Below, piece after piece: positions 26,520 to 35,176 of a stretch of 64,000 nt of DNA (positions are counted from its first letter, which is position 1; every line of letters begins with the position of its first letter). A program made the position numbers and the translations under genes. The DNA lies in NCBI GenBank assembly GCA_902363835.1, contig CABJBM010000017.1:1-64000 (forward strand). Direction: 5' to 3'. The notes beneath the pieces are model-generated. The model was not told where the DNA came from. It ran no database searches and was given only the letters and a program-made list of their open reading frames with translations. This DNA is from Lachnospiraceae bacterium. GTDB taxonomy: Bacteria > Bacillota > Clostridia > Lachnospirales > Lachnospiraceae.

Positions 26520-27239
26520 ATGGCAAGAAAAAGCAGTAAAACAGCCCACGTTATGAATTTGTTGGCTGGTGATGATACCGAACCCCAAAAATCAGAGGCT
26601 GCAAAGGAAAATATTGCGGCCAGTCTCACACCGGAAAAGGGCGGAACCATTAAAGAATTGACCGTTTTGGCCCAGCAGGCCTCTATTCAGACGCAGGACG
26701 CACCATTAACCCCATCCCCGATTTCCATTATTGATATGTCTTCTTCAGCACCTGATCCTGTTGCGGAATTAATAAAGCAGCAGCTGGAGGAGGAGGAAAA
26801 CAGCGGGGAAGATTTATCATCCTCAGAACCGGAAATACCCAATCATCCGCCTTCCCCTTCTTCAAAAGAAGAAGATCCCAGGCCGGAAGACTCTCCTTCA
26901 CAGGAAAAACAGTCCCAGAAAGAAATGCCTTCTGACGAAACTCCCCCATCTGAGGCGCCAGACTCCAAGGTCTTAGATTACCGGTACTTAAATGTCATGG
27001 AATATGTGGTAAAAAGCAGGGCAAAGGAATACATGGGTAAATTTGACGTATGCCAGTGTGACCGCTGCGTCGCTGACGTAACAGCCCTGTCCCTGACCAA
27101 CCTTCCGCCTAAATACATTGTTGTGGAACCACCTTCCGCATCTCCGCTTTTAAACTATTATTCCAACCGTTTTTCCCAGCTGATCATTGTGGAACTGACA
27201 AAAGCCTGTTCCATTGTAAAAGAAAACCCACACCATTAG
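26520..27239 (+). CDS. ComFB-domain protein with basic N-terminal peptide and disordered linker
   Basis: A 239-residue protein in three parts. Residues 1-17 form a short basic/hydrophobic peptide (MARKSSKTAHVMNLLAG). Residues 18-150 are a Pro/Ser/Glu-rich, probably disordered linker. Residues 151-239 match the ComFB family: YLNVMEYVVKSRAKEY, three cysteines C178, C180, C183 (CQCDRC), then DVTALSLTNLPPKYIV. ComFB proteins have been reported as c-di-GMP receptors in cyanobacteria, and comFB lies in the operon upstream of flgM in B. subtilis. Paired with a ParA ATPase, the basic N-terminus resembles the ATPase-stimulating peptides of ParB-like partners. That link is inference. Confidence 0.8.
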   Translation: MARKSSKTAHVMNLLAGDDTEPQKSEAAKENIAASLTPEKGGTIKELTVLAQQASIQTQDAPLTPSPISIIDMSSSAPDPVAELIKQQLEEEENSGEDLSSSEPEIPNHPPSPSSKEEDPRPEDSPSQEKQSQKEMPSDETPPSEAPDSKVLDYRYLNVMEYVVKSRAKEYMGKFDVCQCDRCVADVTALSLTNLPPKYIVVEPPSASPLLNYYSNRFSQLIIVELTKACSIVKENPHH

Positions 27240-27255
27240 GCGTGGGCTTTTTCTT
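27221..27255. terminator. Bidirectional terminator between convergent genes
   Basis: AGAAAA-CCCAC...GTGGG-CTTTTTCTT forms a stem with two mismatches around the loop ATTA. It covers the stop codons of the ComFB-domain gene (+) and the EAL-HDOD gene (-), which overlap by 4 bases. Confidence 0.7.
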
Positions 27256-28516
27256 CTTCATTTTCCGATTCCTGGGATGCACTGTTTGTAAGGCCTTTCC
27301 ATATCTCATTTACGGCTTCAACACAATCCATATATGTTTGTGCCAGCAGGCCGGAAGGAATGCCTAATTGATCTGCCAGAGCCTTCACATTTTTCCATTC
27401 CGCCTTTTCATAGCTCAGGATGAGCTTATAGAGCGTTCCGCAAATACCTTCCTGTCTTATGAGCGCATCTTTTATTTCCTGGGCTACAGGCACTTCTTCC
27501 AGTATTTCCTCCAAAGGAGCATCGATCATATACTGCAGGGTAGAGAACATTCCCATCATGTAAACCTCAGACCGGATAATGGGAAGGCCCTGTACATGGT
27601 CGGAAAGAGCCATGGCATAATTTGCCCGAAGGAAAGACACCTTCATGGTGGCTTCCAGGGATTCATCATTATCAAAATCATTATTAAAGCTTAAGAGATA
27701 TACCCACTGCTTTAACTGGCTGATACCCATGGTTACCAACGCCTGACGTATGGAAGATACTCTCCGGCGCAAAGCAAAGTAAGCGGAATTGACAATCTTA
27801 AGAAGCGCATAACTTAAGGCAGCATCACGCTTTATGATTTCTTCTATCTGTTCGATATCAGGCTCATCCTTTGATATCTCAACAACCAGCTGGAAGAAGT
27901 TTCCTTCCAGGAATTCCATGCGGTTTACCTTTTTTGCCATTGCCTCTGCAACATAGCTTCCTTCCGCAAAGTCAGCTCCAATTTCCAGGGCCAGATCATA
28001 ATCTTCCTTTGTATTGACTCCGGTTGCAATGCACTTCTTATCAAAGCCTTTCATGGTATTAATAAGATTCGTCAGAGAAATACGGTCTTTTGCATTCTGC
28101 TTATTCCTGATATCAATCTTTATGTAAGTGGCAAAATCCAGCATGGCAAAATATTTGGGGGAAAACTGAAAATCGTTAATGGCAAAAATATAACCTTCTG
28201 CCCGGTATTTCCTGATTATGGTAGGTGACAGGGGATGGATCATCACATGGTCTTCAATTTGAATTACCATTTTCTCCCTGTCAAAAATCTTTGGTGTGTT
28301 ACGAAATAGCAAAGAAGGAGTAAATGTTACAAAGGTGAGCTTATCACGGAAAATGCTTTCCGTATTTTGCATCAGAAAACCTGCAATGGTATCAGCCGCA
28401 GCTACATCAGAACTGCTGTAAAGCGAGTCATAATCTTTCTGAAACAATATCTCATAGCCGATAATCCTGTCCTCCTTCAGTGCCTTAATGGGCTGCCGGG
28501 TGACATACTTATCCAT
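27236..28516 (-). CDS. EAL-like plus HDOD domain signalling protein (YuxH-like)
   Basis: A 426-residue protein with an N-terminal EAL-type domain (1-200) and a C-terminal HDOD domain (about 205-400). The signature glutamate segment reads YEILF (21-25) instead of EALL, and several metal-binding acidic motifs of active c-di-GMP phosphodiesterases are not evident, so this half is probably a binding or structural domain. The HDOD part contains IIKRDAALSYALLKIVNSAYF. Such proteins act in motility and signalling through protein contacts. It is the last gene of the large operon, overlapping cheV. Confidence 0.8.
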   Translation of the reverse strand: MDKYVTRQPIKALKEDRIIGYEILFQKDYDSLYSSSDVAAADTIAGFLMQNTESIFRDKLTFVTFTPSLLFRNTPKIFDREKMVIQIEDHVMIHPLSPTIIRKYRAEGYIFAINDFQFSPKYFAMLDFATYIKIDIRNKQNAKDRISLTNLINTMKGFDKKCIATGVNTKEDYDLALEIGADFAEGSYVAEAMAKKVNRMEFLEGNFFQLVVEISKDEPDIEQIEEIIKRDAALSYALLKIVNSAYFALRRRVSSIRQALVTMGISQLKQWVYLLSFNNDFDNDESLEATMKVSFLRANYAMALSDHVQGLPIIRSEVYMMGMFSTLQYMIDAPLEEILEEVPVAQEIKDALIRQEGICGTLYKLILSYEKAEWKNVKALADQLGIPSGLLAQTYMDCVEAVNEIWKGLTNSASQESENEEEKAHA

Positions 28517-29429
28517 TCTTTTCCCTCCTCTGAAGCAAATGATCGATTACTTCAACCAAATGGCCGATCTCCGGTTTGCTTAACTGTTCATCAGCACCTA
28601 ACTGCTTTCCTTTGATCATTAATTCCTGGTTGATCATGGAAGAAAAAATAACCAGAGGTATGTGCCTTAAGTTCTTATCTTCTTTCACCAGCTTGGTCAG
28701 ACGGTGTCCATCCATTTCCGGCATTTCAATATCAGTAATGATCAGGCCTACCTTTTTATCCAGATCAGAGTCTGACCGGATCTGAAGCAAATAATTCCAT
28801 GCCTCCTGGCCGTTGTTTTTAAAGGTCAGATTGTTATAACCGGCTTTTTTCAGTGCTGCTTCTATCATTTTTGACAGAAGGATGGAATCTTCTGCAATGA
28901 GGATGGGACTGTCGATTGTCTCTCTTTGTCCCAGCCGGTTGAGTTCATCCAGCTGGATCCCTGTTTCAGGCGCAATGTCCGCCACGATCTTTTCAAAGTC
29001 CAGAATGGTAACTAAGTCAGAGCCGCACTGGGCAATTCCTGTTGCAACGCCTTCCTCTCCGCGGCTTATGGTATCATCCGGCTTCTGTATATTCTTCCAT
29101 GAGATACGGCTGATTCCAACGACGCTGTGAACCCGGAACGCAATGTGCAGCTTGTTGAAATTCGTGATAATGAATAAGTCCTTACTCTGTTTTTCCGTTG
29201 CTTTCCCGGTCAGGTAATAAGGAAGGTCAATCACGGTAAGAAGAATGTCTCTCGGCTTAAAAATACCTTCTACGGAAGGGTGGGCATGAGGGATGGGCTT
29301 CACCTTATCTGACATCATAATTTCGCGTACTTTGGCAACATTAATTCCATACAATTCACCGTAAATGGTAAATTCCATTATTTCAATCTCATTGGTTCCT
29401 GACTCTAATAAAATATCTGTTTCTGCCAT
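28509..29429 (-). CDS. cheV: Chemotaxis adaptor CheV (CheW domain plus receiver)
   Basis: A 306-residue CheV: a CheW domain at 10-165 (NVAKVREIMMSDKVKPIPH) and a receiver at 178-300 with the acidic residue in PILIAEDS, phosphoacceptor aspartate in IITDIEMPEMDG and lysine in LSKPEIG. CheV couples receptors to CheA, and phosphorylation promotes adaptation, one of three adaptation systems in Bacillus together with CheR/CheB and CheC/CheD. It has AAAGGAG before its ATG and a sigma-28-like -10 box in the preceding 83-base gap. Confidence 0.95.
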   Translation of the reverse strand: MAETDILLESGTNEIEIMEFTIYGELYGINVAKVREIMMSDKVKPIPHAHPSVEGIFKPRDILLTVIDLPYYLTGKATEKQSKDLFIITNFNKLHIAFRVHSVVGISRISWKNIQKPDDTISRGEEGVATGIAQCGSDLVTILDFEKIVADIAPETGIQLDELNRLGQRETIDSPILIAEDSILLSKMIEAALKKAGYNNLTFKNNGQEAWNYLLQIRSDSDLDKKVGLIITDIEMPEMDGHRLTKLVKEDKNLRHIPLVIFSSMINQELMIKGKQLGADEQLSKPEIGHLVEVIDHLLQRREKNG

Positions 29430-29481
29430 AGCTCTTCTCCTTTATCCCAATATAATCCAGCAAAAACATCTGCCTAATAAA

Positions 29482-29508
29482 ATATCGGCATAATTCTACC
29501 GGTTCATA
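29482..29508 (-). promoter_or_regulatory. Sigma-28-like promoter before cheV
   Basis: On the minus strand GCCGATAT (29489-29482) is identical to the SigD -10 consensus; the -35 region (TATG, 15-base spacer) is weak. It lies in one of the larger gaps inside the long operon, about 53 bases before cheV. Confidence 0.45.
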
Positions 29509-29512
29509 ATGT

Positions 29513-29995
29513 TTACAAAACAATTTCCGCTCTGCCGTAAGTCCGAATTTTCACCATCCCGGTGCTCACATCAAAGGTCATGGTCCGTGCATAGTTTTCT
29601 CCCACGTCCGCGGCTGCAAGACGAACTCCCTCTGAGTGAAGAATCTGTTTCACACTGACAATATTACGGGCACCAATATTTCCAAGTGTGCTGTTTCCCT
29701 GTAATTCGAACATTTTAGCCCCCCCGGCAATTTTAGCGATCAGTCTGGGTTTTCTGGCTCCCATTATTTCAATCTTTCGAAACGTTTCCGCAAGCCCTGT
29801 ATCCGCATATTTAAATATATTTCCATCTCCCGTTCCAAAGACCTCAGGGAGCATAATATGCACAAGAGCTCCCAGCTTGATCATGGGATCGTACAGGCTG
29901 ATTCCAATACAGGAACCAAGTGCATAGGTAATCAGAATGCCCTCTTGCCTGGCAAACTTCATGTCTGCAATTCCAACCGTTAATTGTTTATCCAT
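29513..29995 (-). CDS. cheD: Chemoreceptor glutamine deamidase CheD
   Basis: A 160-residue CheD with catalytic C29 (ALGSCIGISLYDP) and H46 (GALVHIMLPE), the papain-like pair of the family. It deamidates receptor glutamines and binds CheC, whose phosphatase activity it enhances. The start overlaps the cheC stop by 8 bases, so the partners are translationally coupled. An 83-base gap with a promoter-like box follows. Confidence 0.96.
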   Translation of the reverse strand: MDKQLTVGIADMKFARQEGILITYALGSCIGISLYDPMIKLGALVHIMLPEVFGTGDGNIFKYADTGLAETFRKIEIMGARKPRLIAKIAGGAKMFELQGNSTLGNIGARNIVSVKQILHSEGVRLAAADVGENYARTMTFDVSTGMVKIRTYGRAEIVL

Positions 29996-30614
29996 TGACT
30001 ATCCCCAGCTTTTCCATTAAAAAGTTCAATGACTGTATATCCGGCATCATCAGCAAATCACTATGGAGTACCTTGCCTCCTATTACAAACTGGCCGCTGA
30101 TCATCATCATTTTATCTGTCTGATAGCCAAATTCTACCATTGGCACGCTTAAAATACCGCCCAGCATATTAACGGCTATATCAGGAACCGACAAATTGAT
30201 CGTAACATCACAAAGCGAGGACATGGCGTTTACATAAGAGGAGATGATGATATTTCCGATCTCCTCCAGCGCTGAAGTTTCCAAAACATTCAGCTGGTAA
30301 TAATCTTCAATGTTCTGCTGCATAACACTGGTTAAGACCTCATTAATAAAATCCAGCTTCAGAATAAACAGCATTAATCCATTAATCTCACCGGTCATCT
30401 TGACCAGAATAGCGGCTACAATTTCTTCCGGATCTCCCAGATATTTAATGGCTTCATTATAACCCAGGATCTTTACATCCGGAAGTGTCATGCGAACAGT
30501 TTTCCCTAACATGGAGGACAGCGCGGTGGCCGAATTTCCTGTGCCTATGCTGCCGATTTCCCTGATAAGATCCAAACCCAAACTATTCATTTCATCGTAA
30601 CGCGTTATTTTCAT
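29988..30614 (-). CDS. cheC: CheY-P phosphatase CheC
   Basis: About 208 residues with the two half-site motifs of the CheC family. The second (SALEEIGN...P, S-x3-E-x2-N-x22-P) is intact. In the first (DLIREIGS...) the conserved Asn is Ser, so only one site looks complete. CheC dephosphorylates CheY-P and works with CheD. The start chosen is ATG 30614 after AGAGGG; a GTG at 30635 is possible but less supported. Confidence 0.93.
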   Translation of the reverse strand: MKITRYDEMNSLGLDLIREIGSIGTGNSATALSSMLGKTVRMTLPDVKILGYNEAIKYLGDPEEIVAAILVKMTGEINGLMLFILKLDFINEVLTSVMQQNIEDYYQLNVLETSALEEIGNIIISSYVNAMSSLCDVTINLSVPDIAVNMLGGILSVPMVEFGYQTDKMMMISGQFVIGGKVLHSDLLMMPDIQSLNFLMEKLGIVNG

Positions 30615-30647
30615 GATATCGCCCTCTTTCTTCACTACTCACGGTAT

Positions 30648-31418
30648 TTACCGCAGAGAATTTATTGTCGACTCAACCTCATCGGAAGTCTTCACCATCT
30701 TAAGTGCATAGGAATAAGCTCTCTGTGCCTCGATCATCCTGGTCATCTCCTGGGCAAAATCCACGCCGGACTCCTCTAAGGCTCCCTTTACTACCTTGGC
30801 TTTTTCAAGCAGAATCGGCTCTCCGTTTTTTGCAGTTACCGTGTAAATATTGTCTCCCTGGCTCTCAATACCATCCCTTCTTGCAAAGGTATACACTCCT
30901 ATTGCCCTGGGATCGTGCTCCCCTTCTTCCAATTCCGTTTCTTCCTCTTCTTCCTCAGCCTCATTTTCCGGATATGTGGCCGGTTTTACATCATAGGAAA
31001 TCTCTTCCTGGTTCATATTGAGAACTCTTTTGTTGTCTGAATTCACCAGATAAAACTTGTCCTCCATCCGTGACAGCTGAAAACGTCCGTCACGGGAATA
31101 GGAAATTTCACCGGTAACAGGATCCTTTAACATGAAAAAGCCTTCTCCTGCAATGGCATAATCATGTTCAAGCCCTGTTTCCTTATAAGTCATGACAGAA
31201 AAATCCGTCTTTGACTGGTCAACCTTTGTTCCGCTTCCTGATTGCGCTCCCCCCTGCCCCTGGGTGTTTCTCATCTCAGCATGCACCAGATCCGAAAAAG
31301 CACTGTACTGGGCCTTAAAGCCTACGGTATTCACATTTGCCACATTGTTAGAAACTATATTCAGCTTTGTCTGCTGGCCCATAGCCCCCAAAACGCCTAT
31401 GTAAAATGACTGATCCAT
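30648..31418 (-). CDS. Flagellar hook-basal body rod protein (FlgG/FlhP family)
   Basis: A 256-residue axial protein. The N-terminal rod motif is NIVSNNVANVNTVGFKAQYSAF and the C-terminal partner helix is EMTRMIEAQRAYSYALKMVKTSDEV. Such proteins build the distal rod. It is paired with a second, similar gene just upstream, as flhO-flhP in B. subtilis or flgF-flgG elsewhere. A short acidic run (EAEEEEEETELEEGE) in the variable centre is unusual. Which of the pair is the main rod protein cannot be told from sequence alone. Confidence 0.85.
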   Translation of the reverse strand: MDQSFYIGVLGAMGQQTKLNIVSNNVANVNTVGFKAQYSAFSDLVHAEMRNTQGQGGAQSGSGTKVDQSKTDFSVMTYKETGLEHDYAIAGEGFFMLKDPVTGEISYSRDGRFQLSRMEDKFYLVNSDNKRVLNMNQEEISYDVKPATYPENEAEEEEEETELEEGEHDPRAIGVYTFARRDGIESQGDNIYTVTAKNGEPILLEKAKVVKGALEESGVDFAQEMTRMIEAQRAYSYALKMVKTSDEVESTINSLR

Positions 31419-31432
31419 TGATCCTTCCTCCC

Positions 31433-32236
31433 TTATACTCTGCCTATGTCGCTTACAATCCTGCCCATAAGCTGGTCATACATCTTGAGCATCTGCGCAG
31501 CACTTTGGGAAGCCCTCTGGCTGCTCATCATGGCGGTCATCTCTTCAATGGGATCAATGTTGGAGCGTTCAATCGCTTTCCATTGGACTCCGCCGTTTAC
31601 CGCAGTTGCTTCCGCTGTGGTTGTAAATGCACCGTTATCCCCTTTAACAAGCTGGGTATAGTCTGCAAAATCCACTACCCCGATCTTTCCTAAAAGGATT
31701 GGTTCCGCATCTTCCGAATCCCCGCCGTCTTCGTCGGTTCCCAGGCCTTTTAAGGGTTCTTCATAAATATTGCCTAATTTATCAACAGTAATATGGTCAG
31801 TGGGAAGCTCTATGGGGTTTCCGTCTTCTCCTAGTACCCGGCCCATGGAAGATAAGCAGAGATATCCATCAGCATCCAGGCGGAAGGAACCATTTCTGGT
31901 ATAAAGATGATTTCCATTTGAATCCTCAATGGCAAAAAATCCGGGCTTTGTCAGGGCAAAGTCTAAGTTTCCTCCCGTCTCCTCCACGGTTCCCTGATCA
32001 TAAGATGTTTTCGTGGCTCTGGCGGCGCGGATCATGGATACGGATCCAATCTCCACAGGATTGGTTTTATCCCTGTTGCCGTTTCTGTAAAGCATCTCAT
32101 CCTTAAAAGTGGTGCTGACCAGCTTGTCCGACTTGTAGCCCGGAGTGCTGACATTGACCATATTGTTGCTGATCACATTTAAATTCCGATTCTGGTACAG
32201 CATTCCTGATGCCAGATTATAAAATCCATGAAACAT
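31433..32236 (-). CDS. Flagellar hook-basal body rod protein (FlgF/FlhO family)
   Basis: A 267-residue axial protein similar to the next gene. It has the N-terminal motif NVISNNMVNVSTPGYKSDKL and the C-terminal helix EEMTAMMSSQRASQSAAQML. It most likely forms part of the rod. It lies 17 bases after sigD, and the downstream homologue follows 14 bases later behind GGGAGG. The order sigD-flhO-flhP-cheC-cheD is a local arrangement rather than the Bacillus one. Confidence 0.85.
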   Translation of the reverse strand: MFHGFYNLASGMLYQNRNLNVISNNMVNVSTPGYKSDKLVSTTFKDEMLYRNGNRDKTNPVEIGSVSMIRAARATKTSYDQGTVEETGGNLDFALTKPGFFAIEDSNGNHLYTRNGSFRLDADGYLCLSSMGRVLGEDGNPIELPTDHITVDKLGNIYEEPLKGLGTDEDGGDSEDAEPILLGKIGVVDFADYTQLVKGDNGAFTTTAEATAVNGGVQWKAIERSNIDPIEEMTAMMSSQRASQSAAQMLKMYDQLMGRIVSDIGRV

Positions 32237-32253
32237 AGAGTTTTGCCCCTTTC

Positions 32254-33030
32254 CTATTTCCCATTTATAAAACCGGTCAGATACAGCTTCAGCTTTTGAA
32301 TCGCATTGGAATGAATCTGTGAAATTCTCGGCTCGCTGACATTCATGACCTGTGCAATCTCTTTCATATTTAATTCGTCCATATAATACAGTGAAATAAC
32401 CTTTTGCTCATTTTCCTTTAAATTATTTATTGCCTGTACCAGAATCTGTTTAAACTCTTCCTGGAGATAATGATCTTCTGGCTGTTCATTTTCATTGACT
32501 GCCGGAAGCTGCACTGTTTTTTTATTGTCACTTCCTGCCTCCAGAACCATATCCAGAGACAGAACACTGTAAACATTGGTTTTGCCAAGGGCTTCCTGGT
32601 ATTTCTCCAGGCTGATATTCATATAATCTGCGGTTTCCTTTGGAGAAGGAAAACGCCCAAGCCGGTTGCACAATTCCATCACAGCGTTATCCAGTTCCTT
32701 GGCATTCTTTCTCACGCTTCTTGGAATCCAGTCCTGCTTCCGCGCCATATCAATGATCATGCCACGGATCCTCTTGGAAATATAAGTTTCAAATTTAACG
32801 TTCATTTCCGGATCAAATTTCTCAATTCCACTCATAATGATCAGCACGCCTTCATTGACAATATCCTCCACCTGGGCAAAGCTCAAATACACATCCCGCA
32901 TCTGAATGGAAATACTTCTGACCATATACATATAGCGCATGACCAGCTCATGCTTCATCTTGATATCTTTTGTCCGCTTATATTTAATTAATAAATCTTC
33001 ATTCGTATATTGGGTGAAATCCTGTTCCAT
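32254..33030 (-). CDS. sigD: Flagellar sigma factor sigma-28 (SigD/FliA)
   Basis: About 258 residues with sigma-70 regions 2, 3 and 4 of the FliA/SigD/WhiG group: region 2 around FETYISKRIRGMIIDMARKQDWIPRS-like sequence, then region 4 with ENEQKVISLYYMDELNMKEI and the helix-turn-helix NVSEPRISQIHSNAI. It directs RNA polymerase to late flagellar and chemotaxis promoters and is inhibited by FlgM. The start chosen is ATG 33030 after AAAGGCGG; a TTG frame overlaps the flhA stop. flhF and flhG, which usually lie before it, are absent. Confidence 0.93.
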   Translation of the reverse strand: MEQDFTQYTNEDLLIKYKRTKDIKMKHELVMRYMYMVRSISIQMRDVYLSFAQVEDIVNEGVLIIMSGIEKFDPEMNVKFETYISKRIRGMIIDMARKQDWIPRSVRKNAKELDNAVMELCNRLGRFPSPKETADYMNISLEKYQEALGKTNVYSVLSLDMVLEAGSDNKKTVQLPAVNENEQPEDHYLQEEFKQILVQAINNLKENEQKVISLYYMDELNMKEIAQVMNVSEPRISQIHSNAIQKLKLYLTGFINGK

Positions 33031-33065
33031 TCCGACTAACACCGCCTTTCTGACACAATACCCTG

Positions 33066-35135
33066 TCAAATGGTGATATTTCCAACTGCCTGAATCTGAA
33101 TATTATTTGCAATCTCATTAAATGAAAGTACGTACACATTAGGATAGAACTGTTCAATCAAACGGTAAAAATAAAGTCTGACAACCTGGCTTGTAAGAAT
33201 GACCGGCTTTTGATCCAAGTCGCTGAACTTTTTGATCTGCTCACCCAGCTGACTGATCACAGACTGCATCACATCCGGACTGAGGGCCAGATAAACTCCC
33301 TGTTCTCCCTTTGCCATGCTTCCGATAATATTTTTTTCCAGCTCCGCATCCAGAGTAAGAACCTTCATCTGACCTCCGTCACAGAACATCCTTGTTATGG
33401 TCCTCTTTAAGGCGATTCTGATATTTTCAGTAATTACATCCATATCCCTGGTCGTTGGAATCGAGTCTACAATGGTTCCCAGTATCGTCTCCATATCCTT
33501 GACCGGTACGCCTTCCTTTAAAAGATTGTTGAGAATTTTTTGAAAGCTGCTGTAAGTAAACTGGTTTGGAAACAGCTCATCAACTAATTCTGCGGAATGC
33601 TTTTTGACGTTTTCCAACAGCTGCATGACCTCCTGACGCCCTAACAATTCATAGGCGTGCTGTCTGATGGTTTCAGACAGATGGGTCAGCATAACGGAAA
33701 GAGGATCAATAACCGTGTATCCGTAAATTTCCGCCATTTCCTTGTTTTCAGGACGGATCCATTTACTTGGGATTCCATAAGCAGGCTCCACTGTTTCGAT
33801 TCCGTCAACCTCTCCGGAAAGACCGGGAGGTTCAAGCGCCAGGTAATAGTCAACCAGAATCTCCCCCCTGGCCACTTCTTCCCCTCTGATCTTAATAATA
33901 TACTGATTGGTGTTTAAGCTTGAGCTGTCCCTCAGTCTGACAGAGGGGATGACAAATCCCATATCCTGGGCATATTGCCTTCTGAAAATGACGATCCGGT
34001 TAATCATCTTGCCGCCGCTGTTTTCATCTATTAATGGAATCAGGCTGTAGCCGAATTCCATTTCTATAGGCTCCACATTAATGAGCGAATATACATTGTT
34101 TACATCCCGGTAATAGGATTCTTCATCTGCCACAGGCTGAGCGCTCTCTTCCATCATGGAAGCTGCCGCAATTTCCTGGTTTCTCACTGCCGCCTGCCTT
34201 ACCTTCTGCTGCAGACGGTATCCCACAGTCACCAGCGCAACAGCCATAATCGCCAGCTGAAACTTCGGCATTCCAGGAACCAGCATGAGAACGAACATGA
34301 CAAAACCGGTGATCATAATAGCCTTAGGCTGAGCCAGGAACTGAGCGGAAACGTCTTCATTCAAGCTGCCTTCTGAAACAGCTCTGGTAACGATCATACC
34401 TGTGGCTGTGGAGATCAAAAGGGCAGGAAGCTGAGAAACAAGTCCGTCACCCACCGTTGCTATGGAATAAACGGTCAAAACCTCATTAAAAGGCATATTT
34501 GACTGCACCATACCAATGATGGTTCCGCCGATAAAGTTAATGGCGGTAACAATTATGGACATGATGGCGTCTCCCTTTACAAACTTGGTAGCACCATCCA
34601 TGGCTCCGTAAAAATCCGCTTCTTTCTGAATCTTATACCGCCTTATTTTGGCTTCCTGTTCATTGACCAGGCCTGAGCTTAAATCCGCATCAATAGCCAT
34701 CTGCTTTCCCGGCATTGCATCCAGAGTAAATCTGGCCGCAACCTCTGATACACGCTCCGTACCTTTTGTAATAACAAGGAAGTTTACTAATACCAGGATC
34801 AGGAATATGATAAAACCAACGACTATATTTCCCTGCAATACGAAATCACCAAAAGCCTTGATCACCTGGCCGGATGATCCCTGGTGGGATAAGATGTTAC
34901 GTGTAGTAGATACATTTAACCCTAAACGCAGGAGGGTGGTAACCAAAAGCAGAGCCGGAAAAATGGAAAATTCCAATGGCTCTCTTATGTTCATGGTTAT
35001 CAATAAGATTATCATGGAAAGAGAAATATTTATGATAATCATTACATCCAATAAGAATGGAGGCAATGGGATAATCAACAGAAGTACAATCGTAATAACA
35101 AAAATTACTACGGAATTTTTCAGTAAATTCTTCAT
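33066..35135 (-). CDS. flhA: Flagellar export gate protein FlhA
   Basis: A 689-residue FlhA: about eight membrane helices in 10-310 and a large cytoplasmic domain (330-689). The conserved cytoplasmic loop between membrane helices is present (RFTLDAMPGKQMAIDADL, KFVKGDAIMSI). FlhA forms the nonameric ring that receives chaperone-substrate complexes and uses the proton motive force. It follows flhB by about 40 bases. The ribosome site (GGTG) is weak compared with its neighbours. Confidence 0.97.
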   Translation of the reverse strand: MKNLLKNSVVIFVITIVLLLIIPLPPFLLDVMIIINISLSMIILLITMNIREPLEFSIFPALLLVTTLLRLGLNVSTTRNILSHQGSSGQVIKAFGDFVLQGNIVVGFIIFLILVLVNFLVITKGTERVSEVAARFTLDAMPGKQMAIDADLSSGLVNEQEAKIRRYKIQKEADFYGAMDGATKFVKGDAIMSIIVTAINFIGGTIIGMVQSNMPFNEVLTVYSIATVGDGLVSQLPALLISTATGMIVTRAVSEGSLNEDVSAQFLAQPKAIMITGFVMFVLMLVPGMPKFQLAIMAVALVTVGYRLQQKVRQAAVRNQEIAAASMMEESAQPVADEESYYRDVNNVYSLINVEPIEMEFGYSLIPLIDENSGGKMINRIVIFRRQYAQDMGFVIPSVRLRDSSSLNTNQYIIKIRGEEVARGEILVDYYLALEPPGLSGEVDGIETVEPAYGIPSKWIRPENKEMAEIYGYTVIDPLSVMLTHLSETIRQHAYELLGRQEVMQLLENVKKHSAELVDELFPNQFTYSSFQKILNNLLKEGVPVKDMETILGTIVDSIPTTRDMDVITENIRIALKRTITRMFCDGGQMKVLTLDAELEKNIIGSMAKGEQGVYLALSPDVMQSVISQLGEQIKKFSDLDQKPVILTSQVVRLYFYRLIEQFYPNVYVLSFNEIANNIQIQAVGNITI

Positions 35136-35176
35136 TCTTTTACACCATTTCTTTCAAGTATCTCTGCCGCTCTCAT

